64,000 nt of DNA from JACVRW01 sp963739095 (GTDB lineage Bacteria > Actinomycetota > Thermoleophilia > Solirubrobacterales > Thermoleophilaceae): NCBI GenBank assembly GCA_963739095.1, contig CAVTZF010000039.1, forward strand, positions 124,001 through 188,000. The letters run 5' to 3'. Below, in pieces: positions 10,012 to 18,433 of the stretch. Below the pieces are notes generated by a model. It saw only the letters and a list, made by a program, of their open reading frames with translations. It was not told the origin of the DNA and searched no databases. Both the position numbers and the translations under genes were made by a program. Position 1 is the first letter of the stretch. Each line of letters starts with the position of its first letter.

Positions 10012-11238
10012 TTGCGAACCAGTCGTTGCTTCGCGACGCGCAGCGCTTGCGCGCTCGTACTCGCCGCGCTCGGAGCCGCACCAGCGGCGGCCGCGCAGAC
10101 CCCGGGGACGGGCGGCGGCGGGGGCGTCACCTACGTGGCGACGCCGAAGATCGCGACCGTCAGTTGCCTGCGCTCGTGCGGGACGAAGAAGCGTGCGCAG
10201 GCCGGCAGCACGGTGAAGATCACCGGCACCGCTCTGAGCGGCGTCGCGACCGTCACCTTCAACGGAAGCTACGGCCGCTCGGACGACGCGGCGGTGCAGG
10301 TGCGCGCCGGCAGCGACACGCGCATCCAGGCGCGCGTACCGTCCGGCGCCGTCACCGGCCCGGTCTCGGTCGCAACGGCGACCGGCGCGCGCTCCGCGAT
10401 GAGCAAGCCGCTCGCGATCCTGCCGCCCCCGCCGCCGGAGCCGAACGTGGAGCTCTCGCCGGTGCCGGGCCAGGTCGTGGCCGGCGCACCTCAGCTCGAG
10501 ACCGGCACGAGCCGCACCAAGGCGTACGTGGGTGCGCACAGTGCCGTGACGTTCTCGTTCCGCCTCTCCGGGCCGGCGCCCGCCGCCCTGACGGTCGAGC
10601 TCGTCCGCGCCTCCGACGGGGTGGCGGTCAAGTCATGGGCTCCGCAGGGCGTCGTCCCCGGCGCGGTCACGAGCGTCTCCTGGAACGGCAACCTCGGCCG
10701 CACGCCGGCGGCGCCGGGTCGCTACTCGTTCCGCCTCACGGCCGCGGCCGCCGACGGCTCGCGCGCGACGAGTGCGCAGACGGGCAACGTCGAGCGCGAC
10801 GCCTTCGACCTATACGACCACGTCTTCCCGGTCCGCGGCCGGCACGACTACGGCGGCGCCGGCGCCGGGTTCGGCTCCGGGCGCGCCGGCCACTCGCACC
10901 AGGGCCATGACGTCTTCGCGAAGTGCGGGACGCGCATGCTGGCCGCCCGCGGCGGGACCGTCCAGTACGCCGGCTACCACGGTGCGGCGGGCAACTACCT
11001 CGTGATCGACGGCGCCGGCAGCGACCTCGACTACGTCTACATGCATCTCGCGGAGCCGTCGCCGTTCCGTGCCGGCGACCGCGTCTTCACGGGCCAGCGC
11101 ATCGGCTCGGTCGGCGACACCGGCAACGCACAGGGGTGCCATCTCCACTTCGAGCTCTGGGCTGCGCCGGGCTGGTACGACGGCGGCCGGCCGTTCGATC
11201 CGCTCCCGTCCCTGCAGGCCTGGGACAGCTGGTCGTAG
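10012..11238 (+). CDS. Secreted M23-family (LytM-type) zinc metalloendopeptidase with an IPT/TIG-like domain
   Basis: Predicted to cut peptidoglycan cross-bridges outside the membrane. A signal peptide spans about residues 1-28 (hydrophobic core then AAAAQ). An Ig-like IPT/TIG-type domain follows near 43-140, then a proline-rich linker, a second beta-rich module, and the M23 domain at about 270-400. That domain has the zinc motifs SHQGHDVF and HLHFELW and the strand SDLDYVYMHL. The start is TTG at 10012, after the purine-rich AGAGAGGCCAAAGGG. It is the only gene directly controlled by the upstream c-di-AMP riboswitch. Confidence 0.87.
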   Translation: MRTSRCFATRSACALVLAALGAAPAAAAQTPGTGGGGGVTYVATPKIATVSCLRSCGTKKRAQAGSTVKITGTALSGVATVTFNGSYGRSDDAAVQVRAGSDTRIQARVPSGAVTGPVSVATATGARSAMSKPLAILPPPPPEPNVELSPVPGQVVAGAPQLETGTSRTKAYVGAHSAVTFSFRLSGPAPAALTVELVRASDGVAVKSWAPQGVVPGAVTSVSWNGNLGRTPAAPGRYSFRLTAAAADGSRATSAQTGNVERDAFDLYDHVFPVRGRHDYGGAGAGFGSGRAGHSHQGHDVFAKCGTRMLAARGGTVQYAGYHGAAGNYLVIDGAGSDLDYVYMHLAEPSPFRAGDRVFTGQRIGSVGDTGNAQGCHLHFELWAAPGWYDGGRPFDPLPSLQAWDSWS

Positions 11239-11274
11239 GCGAGGGCTTGCCCCGCACGCCCCCGTGCGGAGAGA

Positions 11275-11679
11275 ATGGGCGACGTGGCTGATTGGACCAT
11301 CAAGAGCCTCGACGAGATCCCGGACGTCCTCGGCGACTACCCCGGCGAGATGCGCATGAGCGCGGCCAGCGACCTCGGCACCGAGCAGGTCGGCTTCACG
11401 TGGCGCCGGATGCCGGCGCAGACGGGCGGCAAGGGCAGCTACGGCCACCGCCACAAGACGCAGGAGGAGGTCTACTTCGTCGCCTCGGGCACGCTCCAGT
11501 TCAAGCTCGAGGACGAGGTGATCGACGTCGAGGAGGGCAACGTCCTACGCGTGGCGCCGCATGTGGTCCGCTCGGTGTGGAACGAGGGCCCCGACGACGC
11601 GGTCGTGATCATCGTGTCGGTGAGGTCCGACGACCCACGCGACGACGTCGAGTCGATACCGGACTTCTGGCCCGAATAG
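11275..11679 (+). CDS. Small cupin-domain protein
   Basis: 134 residues forming a single cupin_2 barrel. Motif 1 reads GSYGHRHKTQEEVYFVASGTL, except that this is longer than needed: the metal ligands are H, H and E in GHRHKTQEE. Motif 2, DVEEGNVLRVAPHVVRSVWN, gives a further His. This looks metal-competent, but the substrate cannot be inferred; neighbours offer no pathway. ATG start at 11275. Confidence 0.8.
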   Translation: MGDVADWTIKSLDEIPDVLGDYPGEMRMSAASDLGTEQVGFTWRRMPAQTGGKGSYGHRHKTQEEVYFVASGTLQFKLEDEVIDVEEGNVLRVAPHVVRSVWNEGPDDAVVIIVSVRSDDPRDDVESIPDFWPE

Positions 11680-11703
11680 CGGTTACTCGGAGCTGCTAGT
11701 GCA

Positions 11704-11946
11704 CTACTGCCGGTACTCGCTCATCCCGTCGCCGTCGGGCCAGAGCTCGGCGACCGCCTTGCAGACGAGCGTGAACACGGCGAGGACGAGCACGAACGCG
11801 ATTACACCCTCGGAGTGGTCGGCCGCGATCGAGAGCGGGATCGCCGCGATCACCCAACGCCACAGCCGCCAGTTGGGCTCCCAGGCGGGGCGCCCGCTGG
11901 GAGGCGGGTCTGGCTCGCCTGCGTGGACATAAGCGACGAACGGCAC
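11704..11946 (-). CDS. Small membrane protein of unknown function
   Basis: 80 residues: a proline-rich N-terminus, then WEPNWRLWRWVIAAIPLSIA and a second hydrophobic stretch GVIAFVLVLAVFTLVCKAVA, followed by a charged tail. One or two membrane helices are likely. It starts (GTG) 20 bases after the oxidoreductase gene on the same strand and may be the last gene of that operon. I do not recognise a family. Confidence 0.55.
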   Translation of the reverse strand: MPFVAYVHAGEPDPPPSGRPAWEPNWRLWRWVIAAIPLSIAADHSEGVIAFVLVLAVFTLVCKAVAELWPDGDGMSEYRQ

Positions 11947-11965
11947 GAGCTCTGTTCAGGATAGA

Positions 11966-12688
11966 TCAGCCGCTCGGGCCGAAGCGCTCGGTGCGCACCT
12001 GCCTCGGGTCGAACCCCTCGGCGAGCACGAGCTCGACCGCGGACTCGACGAAGCCATTCGTGCCGCAGACGAAGACCATGCAGTTCTGGAGCCCCGTCGA
12101 CTCGATCAGCCCGTTGTCGATCCGCCCCGTGTGGCCGCCCCAGCCGGCGGGCGGCTCGCGCGTGAAGGTGAGCTGCGTCTCGTCTCCGAGCTCATCGGCG
12201 TAGATGACGTCCTCGGCGGTGCGCACCGAGTAGACCAGCTTCATCGCAAGCTCGGGCATGGTCCGGCGGCGGTGGCGCAGCATCGCCATCAGCGGGACGA
12301 CGCCGGAGCCGCCCCCGATCAGCAGCACCGGCGACTCGCCGCGCCACACGAAGTAGGACGTGAACGGGCCGCGCAGCTCGACCTGGTCGCCCTCGACCAC
12401 CACCTCGTGGAAGTACGGCGAGACCTCGCCGTCGTCGAGCTTGTCGATCGTGAGCTCGACCTCACCCTTGTCCAGCGGCGAGGAGGCGATCGAGTACGAG
12501 CGCTCGGCGTGGTAGCCGTCCGGCGCCGTCAGCCGCACGTCGTAGTGCTGGCCCGGAAGGTGCTCCATCCACATCGGCAGCTCGATGCGGAACGACTTGA
12601 CGCGCGGCGTCTCCTCCTTGACGCGCGTGACCGTGCCGATCTGCCACGCCCCCGGGGCCTTCTGCTCGACCGGCGTCAGTCGCTCCAA
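11966..12688 (-). CDS. Ferredoxin reductase-type FAD/NAD(P)-binding oxidoreductase
   Basis: 240 residues of the ferredoxin-NADP reductase superfamily. The FAD-binding motif is RSYSIASSP, the nucleotide-binding loop is LIGGGSGVVPLMAMLR and the C-terminal block is VFVCGTNGFVESA. No iron-sulfur domain is attached. The start is probably TTG at 12688, preceded by GGAGGAG six bases upstream and overlapping the molybdopterin enzyme by 13 bases. It likely passes NAD(P)H electrons to or from that partner; this is inference from operon structure. Confidence 0.85.
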   Translation of the reverse strand: MERLTPVEQKAPGAWQIGTVTRVKEETPRVKSFRIELPMWMEHLPGQHYDVRLTAPDGYHAERSYSIASSPLDKGEVELTIDKLDDGEVSPYFHEVVVEGDQVELRGPFTSYFVWRGESPVLLIGGGSGVVPLMAMLRHRRRTMPELAMKLVYSVRTAEDVIYADELGDETQLTFTREPPAGWGGHTGRIDNGLIESTGLQNCMVFVCGTNGFVESAVELVLAEGFDPRQVRTERFGPSG

Positions 12689-13287
12689 TAGCGCTCCTCC
12701 TTCCAAGGGTCGCCGCGGATGTGGTAGCCGTTCTGCTCCCAGAAGCCGGGCTCGTCGTGATCCATGACGCGCAGGCCGGCGACCCACTTGGCGCTCTTCC
12801 AGAAGTACAGATGCGGGACGAGCAGCCGGGCCGGCCCGCCGTGCTCGGCCGGCAGCGGGGCACCCTCGTGGTCGGTCACGACCCACGCCTTGCCGCCGGT
12901 CAGGTCTGCGAGCGGGAGGTTCGTCGTGTAGCCGCCGTACGAGTAGGCCATCGCGTACCCGCCCTGTGGCTCGGCGCCGTCGAGCAGCATGTCCACGGAC
13001 ACGCCGCGGAAGGTGGTGCCGAGCTTCGACCACTTGGTGACACAGTGGATGTCGCAGGGCACGTCCTCGAACGGCAGCGCGTGGAACTCGTCCCAGGTCC
13101 ACTCCTGCTCGTTGCCGACCATCCCGTCGACGCGCATGCCCCAGTCCTCGGGCGCGACGTGGGGCGTCGGCCCTGCGGTGAGGACCGGGAACCCGGGCTC
13201 GTAGTACTGGCCCGGCGGGAGCCGGTCCGAGACGTCATCCGGTGCCCGGCGCCTGCGCTTGAAGCCGCGGGAGATGAAGTCGCTCAT
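12676..13287 (-). CDS. Sulfite-oxidase-like molybdopterin oxidoreductase
   Basis: 203 residues of the soluble sulfite oxidase/MsrP-like molybdopterin fold. The molybdenum-ligating cysteine region is CDIHCVTKWSKLGTTFRGV, followed by YSYGGYTTNLPLADL and HGGPARLLVPHLYFWKSAKW. No Tat signal is seen; the N-terminus MSDFISRGFKRRRR is basic, suggesting a cytoplasmic enzyme. ATG at 13287 chosen as it gives the family N-terminus. Paired with a flavin reductase, it may form a two-component redox system; the substrate is unknown. Confidence 0.87.
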   Translation of the reverse strand: MSDFISRGFKRRRRAPDDVSDRLPPGQYYEPGFPVLTAGPTPHVAPEDWGMRVDGMVGNEQEWTWDEFHALPFEDVPCDIHCVTKWSKLGTTFRGVSVDMLLDGAEPQGGYAMAYSYGGYTTNLPLADLTGGKAWVVTDHEGAPLPAEHGGPARLLVPHLYFWKSAKWVAGLRVMDHDEPGFWEQNGYHIRGDPWKEERYWSD

Positions 13288-13438
13288 GGGTGAAGCTTGC
13301 CACGCCACAATGGCGCGGGGCGGCGCTGAGGGTCTATTACGCAAGAGCGTCGTGTTACCCGGCTGTCACCGAGCTGCAGCCACGTCCCTGCACGATCGCC
13401 TCATCGAGTCGAATCGCCAACACAGGAGGCCGATCAAG

Positions 13439-14032
13439 ATGAGGACCGCTGCGACGTGCGCACTGCTCATCTGCGTTCTCGCCGGGGCCCAGTCGGCCTG
13501 CGGCCGCACCATCGACCTGCGCACGGCCCGCGACGCGGCGACCACCGCTGCCGCGACCCACGGCCAGGTCGAGCGAATGGACTGCTGGCGCGCCGCAGGC
13601 CAGGTGCACACCCGGGTCCGCAACGCGGCCTTCTGCGTCGCCCGCGTGCGGACCGCGAGCGGTGAGGGCTGCTTCCTCTTCTACGAGCTCCGGTTCGCGA
13701 GCAAGGGGGGCCAGGCCGTGAAGATCAGTCGCAGCTGGAAGCCCTGGTGCGCCGGCCCGCGCCCCCAGGCCCAGACCGCCTCACTGAGCCGTCGCCGGGC
13801 GGCGGCGCTCGTGCGCGAGGCGGCGGCGACCTACGGCGAGGTCGGACGCGTCACCTGCACGGCGGCCAGGCGTGCGAGCGGGCGGCCGATCAGGCGTCTG
13901 GTGCTGTGTGCGGCCTGGTTGAAGGATTGGCCCCGCTGCGGCGTCCTGTATGAGGTCTGGCGCGGTCCGGGCGGCGCCGTCGCAGTGGCGACGTACGCGC
14001 CCTGGTGCGCCGAGGTGCCGCAATGGGCATAG
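13439..14032 (+). CDS. Secreted Cys-rich protein with an internal duplication, unknown function
   Basis: 197 residues. Residues 1-~22 form a signal peptide (CALLICVLAGAQSACG), possibly a lipoprotein signal. The mature part contains two copies of a ~75-residue unit (about 30-105 and 118-195). Both contain an A-rich helix, THGQVERMDCW or TYGEVGRVTCT, four cysteines at corresponding positions, and a closing KPWC or APWC. The four Cys per unit suggest disulfides. I recognise no named domain. It lies divergently from the molybdopterin enzyme with a ~150-base promoter region between. Confidence 0.7.
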   Translation: MRTAATCALLICVLAGAQSACGRTIDLRTARDAATTAAATHGQVERMDCWRAAGQVHTRVRNAAFCVARVRTASGEGCFLFYELRFASKGGQAVKISRSWKPWCAGPRPQAQTASLSRRRAAALVREAAATYGEVGRVTCTAARRASGRPIRRLVLCAAWLKDWPRCGVLYEVWRGPGGAVAVATYAPWCAEVPQWA

Positions 14033-14041
14033 CGCGCCGCG

Positions 14042-15208
<1,167 letters not shown>

Positions 15209-15552
15209 GGGCGCGACAGCTTGCCATGGCCTATGACCCCTGGTGCGGCCCGCTGCCCTGCACCTGGCTGATCAGCTCCTGCAACGCGGTGAGCTCGGCC
15301 TTCAGGGCGGCACGCCCGGGCGCACCGGGTCGGTTGGCTCGGTTTTTCCCACGCTCGGACGTTCATTGAACGATTCGAAGGCCCAGGGCCCCGCAAACTC
15401 TTCAATCGACGCGGGAGAGCAGGCGCTCCGCGCGCGGGTGGCCGAGGGAAGGCAAACTTTCGCGGCCCCGAGCGCAGCGAAGGGGTCCGAAAGGAAACTT
15501 CCCCGGACAGGACCCGCGCCCTGGCCAGCGGGCCCTAGCCCTGACCGACTGG
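15209..15552. other. Gene-poor stretch: gene tail remnant plus repeat copy A1
   Basis: No complete gene. On the minus strand, bases 15231-15311 encode ALKAELTALQELISQVQG followed by SGPHQGS and a stop, a helical C-terminal tail without a recognisable beginning, so a probable gene remnant. The rest is repeat copy A1 (listed separately). It lies between the GH1 gene and a small ORF. Confidence 0.5.
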
Positions 15553-15558
15553 CTAGCG
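15340..15558 (-). repeat. Diverged ~220-bp repeat, copy A1
   Basis: Matches copy A2 (16059-16283) over its length with substitutions and a few short indels (about three quarters to four fifths identical by eye). Shared blocks include CCCCGCAAACTCTTCAATCG, AACTTTCGCGGCCCCGAG and CCTGGCCAGCGGGCC. In one minus-strand frame both copies read PASIEEFAGPxAFxSFNxRPxVGK with mostly conservative changes, so the repeat may descend from coding DNA. The stop codon of the small ORF (15553) falls inside its right edge. Confidence 0.8.
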
Positions 15559-16026
15559 GAAATGCTCCTTAGCCGCGCCCTCGTCCCAGGCGTATCGCTG
15601 AAGCGCGGGGAGAGATGAACGAGCGAGCGAGATCCCGTACTCGGGCTCGCTCTGCTTACCGACGTTGTCGCGGTCCTTGAGGGGAGGCGACGCGTTGAGC
15701 CACTCGGTGCTGGGCACCAGGTACAGATCGGGATCCTCGGCGTCCGCCAGCAGCACGATTGCCGCGAACCGGGTGCTCGCAGGCTGCAGTCGCCGCTTGG
15801 TCCAGAAGACGTACCCGCCCACGCGCTGAGTGGATGAGAACACCTCGATAGAGCGGCCGGAGGGAGTCTGCACGTCGAGTTTGCCGCCGATCCGACTGCT
15901 CGGCGCCTTCACGGTGCATCCGAGGCTCTCCAGTCGTTCTGTAACGATCGTCCTACCGAGCGCAATGAGCTCCTGTCGGCTCAGTTGCGACCACCGGTCA
16001 CTGGTCTTGTTGCGGGTTACGCTCAC
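15553..16026 (-). CDS. Hypothetical protein flanked by repeats, possibly of the PD-(D/E)XK-like fold
   Basis: 157 residues from a GTG at 16026, preceded by a good AAAGGAGAGG ribosome-binding site. An N-terminal helix (LIALGRTIVTERLESLGC) leads into IGGKLDVQTPSGRSIEVFSS, then WTKRRL, AAIVLLADAEDPDLYLVPS and a C-terminal tail. The order helix, Asp-strand, E-x-K-like strand, then hydrophobic strand resembles small restriction-like domains. However, the expected catalytic lysine is replaced (IEVFSS), so any nuclease call is speculative. It sits between two copies of a 220-bp repeat, and part of its own 3' end is duplicated at 16345-16441. Confidence 0.55.
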   Translation of the reverse strand: MSVTRNKTSDRWSQLSRQELIALGRTIVTERLESLGCTVKAPSSRIGGKLDVQTPSGRSIEVFSSTQRVGGYVFWTKRRLQPASTRFAAIVLLADAEDPDLYLVPSTEWLNASPPLKDRDNVGKQSEPEYGISLARSSLPALQRYAWDEGAAKEHFR

Positions 16027-16058
16027 GACCTCTCCTTTCACGGCGGGCCGACCGGCGT

Positions 16059-16283
16059 CGGTTCTTTCCGACGATCGGGCGATCATTGAACGAGTCGAAG
16101 GCCAATGGCCCCGCAAACTCTTCAATCGACGCGGGAGCAGCGCTCCGCAGGTGGATCGCCGAGGGAAGGTAAACTTTCGCGGCCCCGAGCTCCAGCTCGA
16201 AACGGGTCGAAGGAATCTCCTCGCCGGGCAGCCCGCGTCCCTGGCCAGCGGGCCATCTGGCCCCGTTACCGCCTGGCCTAGCG
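16059..16283 (-). repeat. Diverged ~220-bp repeat, copy A2
   Basis: Second copy of the A repeat, 719 bases to the right in the same orientation. Its right edge (CTAGGCC on the minus strand) interrupts a sigma-factor region 4 fragment right after NAIYKNLF, whereas the A1 edge overlaps the stop of the small ORF. Both copies thus follow the 3' end of a reading frame. Confidence 0.8.
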
Positions 16284-16644
16284 AACAGGTTCTTGTAGAT
16301 CGCGTTGCGGTTGGCGCCGAGCCGGATCGCGAAGCACGTCGATCGAGATGAACGCGCGAGCGAGATCCCGTACTCGGGCTCGCTCTGCTTACCGACGCTT
16401 GTCGCGGTCCTTGCTGGGAGGCGAGGTCGTCGAGCCACTCGGCTCCGCTGATTGACGCCAGCTGACCCCGTCGCCGCGAGAGTTCGTGGTAGGCGACGCG
16501 CAGCAGCACTTCGCGAAGCTTGGCCACCGCCTCATCACGACGCGGATGTCCAGCGCGCAGTTGCTTCACCCACCGGTCAGAGTCGCGATCCAGATGCATT
16601 CGGCTCGGTTGGTTGCCGCTGGTCGACCCCAGCTCGGGGCTCAC
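16281..16644 (-). pseudogene. Broken ECF-like sigma factor gene with a foreign internal segment
   Basis: Bases ~16440-16644 encode a sigma-factor N-terminal piece: SDRWVKQLRAGHPRRDEAVA, LREVLLRVAYHELSRRRGQL and GAEWLDDLA. Bases ~16285-16335 encode CFAIRLGANRNAIYKNLF, which matches the helix-turn-helix of region 4 in the same family. The middle is missing, replaced by a ~97-base copy (16345-16441) of the 3' part of the neighbouring small ORF, and the frame is not kept. Repeat A2 then cuts off the end. No functional sigma factor can be made. Confidence 0.7.
16345..16441 (-). repeat. Partial duplicate of the small ORF's 3' region
   Basis: Closely matches 15613-15709, including GAGATCCCGTACTCGGGCTC and GCTCGCTCTGCTTACCGACG, with a handful of differences and a one-base indel that shifts the frame. 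It is embedded in the sigma-factor remnant. Confidence 0.75.
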
Positions 16645-16843
16645 TGTGGGGCGAGGAAGGTGATCAGTCTGCTGCGACTCATGCCGCTCCTCGGGGGTTC
16701 GGGAGATTTGGGGCTCTGCCCGAAAGATGCTGGCTGCGCGGCGCCGGGTTGTCGTCGGCTGGCGGGCGACTCTTTCAGCGTCCCGTGGTACCGCACGTGG
16801 AGTAGCGCGAGCATGTCTCCGGCCGCCGACTAGGCCGGAAGCC

Positions 16844-18433
16844 CTACTCCCACTCGATCGTGCCGGGCGGCTTCGACGTGATGTCGAGGGTCACCCGGTT
16901 GACCTGCGCGATCTCGTTGATCATGCGCGAAGCCACCCTCTCGAGCAGGTCGTAGGGGAGCCGGGCCCAGTCGGCCGTCATCGCGTCGTCGGAGGTGACC
17001 GCGCGGATCACGACCACGTAGCCGTAGGTGCGCTCGTCGCCCTGCACGCCCACGCTGCGGAGGTCCGCCGGCAGCACGCAGAACGACTGCCAGAGCTCGC
17101 GGTAGAGCCCGGCCTCGCGGATCTCGTCCTGCAGGATCGCGTCGGCGTCGCGCAGGATCTCGAGGCGCTCCTTCGTGACCTCGCCGCTCACGACCCGGAT
17201 CGCGAGCCCCGGCCCCGGGAAGGGCTGGCGCCAGACGAGCCGGTCGCTCATGCCGAGCTCGGCGCCCACCCTCCGCACCTCGTCCTTGAACAACATCCGC
17301 AGCGGCTCGACGAGCTCGAACTCGAGGTCGTCGGGCAGGCCGCCCACGTTGTGGTGGGACTTGATCGTCGCCGCGCCCGTCCCGCCGCCCGACTCGATCA
17401 CGTCCGAGTAGAGCGTGCCCTGGACGAGAAAGCCGGGGTTGTCCAGCTTCTGCGCCTGCTCCTCGAAGACGCGGATGAACTCCTCGCCGATGATCTTGCG
17501 CTTGCGCTCCGGCTCGGTGACGCCGGCCAGGCGGTCGAGGAAACGCTTCTCGGCGTCGACTGCGATGAGCGGCACCTTGAAGTGGTCGCGGAAGGCCGCG
17601 ACGACCTGGTTGCCCTCGTTCTTCCGCATCAGGCCGTGGTCGACGAACACGCATGTGAGCTGGTCGCCGACGGCCCGGTAGGTGAGCAGCGCCGCCACCG
17701 AGGAGTCGACGCCACCCGAGAGCCCGCAGATCACCTTCCCGTCGCCCACCTGCTCGCGGATCCTCGCGACCTGCTCCTCGATGACCGACTCGGCGGTCCA
17801 CGCCATGTCGCAACCGCAGATGTCGCGGAGGAAGGTGTCGAGGATCTGGCTGCCGTACGGGGTGTGGACGACCTCGGGGTGGAACTGGATCCCATACAGG
17901 CCCCGCTCGGCGTTCTCGATTGCCGCGACGGGCGACTCGGTTGAGGCCGCCAGCTCGGAGAACCCGGGCGGCGCCTCGAAGACGGTGTCCCGGTGGCTCA
18001 TCCAGCAGGACTGGTCTGCAGGCGTGCCCGCCAGCAGCCGGCCTGGAGAGTTGACCGAGAGCCGCGAACGCCCGAACTCGCCGACCTCGGCGCCCTCCAC
18101 GCGGCCGCCCAGCTCCAGCACCATCGCCTGCATGCCGTAACAGATGCCGAGCACGGGAACCCCGAGCTCGAGCAGCTCTTGGCGCAGCTTCGGCGCACCC
18201 TCCGCGTACACCGAAGCGGGCCCGCCGGAGAGGATCAGCCCGCGCGGCTGGCGGCGGGTGATCTCCTCGAGCGGCACGTCATGCGGCAGCAGCTCCGCGA
18301 AGACGCCGCACTCGCGCACGCGCCTTGCGATCAGCTGTGAGTACTGGCCCCCGAAGTCGAGGACCAGGACTTCATTCGTTGTGGCCCCAGGGGTGGTGTC
18401 GGACGACCGAGCGGTAAGCGCCTCGGTGCTCAC
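16844..18433 (-). CDS. guaA: GMP synthase (glutamine-hydrolysing)
   Basis: Converts XMP to GMP. The N-terminal class I amidotransferase domain carries the nucleophile cysteine in LGICYGMQAM and H/E in FHPEVVHTPYG. The central ATP-pyrophosphatase P-loop is GLSGGVDSSVAALL, and the dimerisation domain ends TLDITSKPPGTIEWE, the standard GuaA terminus. 529 residues. The GTG start overlaps the upstream guaB3 stop as GTGA, so the two purine genes are translationally coupled. Confidence 0.96.
   Translation of the reverse strand: MSTEALTARSSDTTPGATTNEVLVLDFGGQYSQLIARRVRECGVFAELLPHDVPLEEITRRQPRGLILSGGPASVYAEGAPKLRQELLELGVPVLGICYGMQAMVLELGGRVEGAEVGEFGRSRLSVNSPGRLLAGTPADQSCWMSHRDTVFEAPPGFSELAASTESPVAAIENAERGLYGIQFHPEVVHTPYGSQILDTFLRDICGCDMAWTAESVIEEQVARIREQVGDGKVICGLSGGVDSSVAALLTYRAVGDQLTCVFVDHGLMRKNEGNQVVAAFRDHFKVPLIAVDAEKRFLDRLAGVTEPERKRKIIGEEFIRVFEEQAQKLDNPGFLVQGTLYSDVIESGGGTGAATIKSHHNVGGLPDDLEFELVEPLRMLFKDEVRRVGAELGMSDRLVWRQPFPGPGLAIRVVSGEVTKERLEILRDADAILQDEIREAGLYRELWQSFCVLPADLRSVGVQGDERTYGYVVVIRAVTSDDAMTADWARLPYDLLERVASRMINEIAQVNRVTLDITSKPPGTIEWE

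Noticed and set aside
15553..16026. Restriction endonuclease
   Set aside because: The Asp and Glu positions are suggestive, but the lysine of the E-x-K motif is replaced and no methyltransferase is nearby, so only a fold-level suggestion is kept.
15340..16283. Integron-type gene cassette array with attC sites
   Set aside because: Repeats flank an ORF as in cassettes, but no integrase gene is seen, the repeats are too similar to each other over 220 bp, and no attC core sites or palindromic fold could be recognised.
15340..16283. Insertion sequence pair
   Set aside because: No transposase reading frame, no terminal inverted repeats or target duplications seen.
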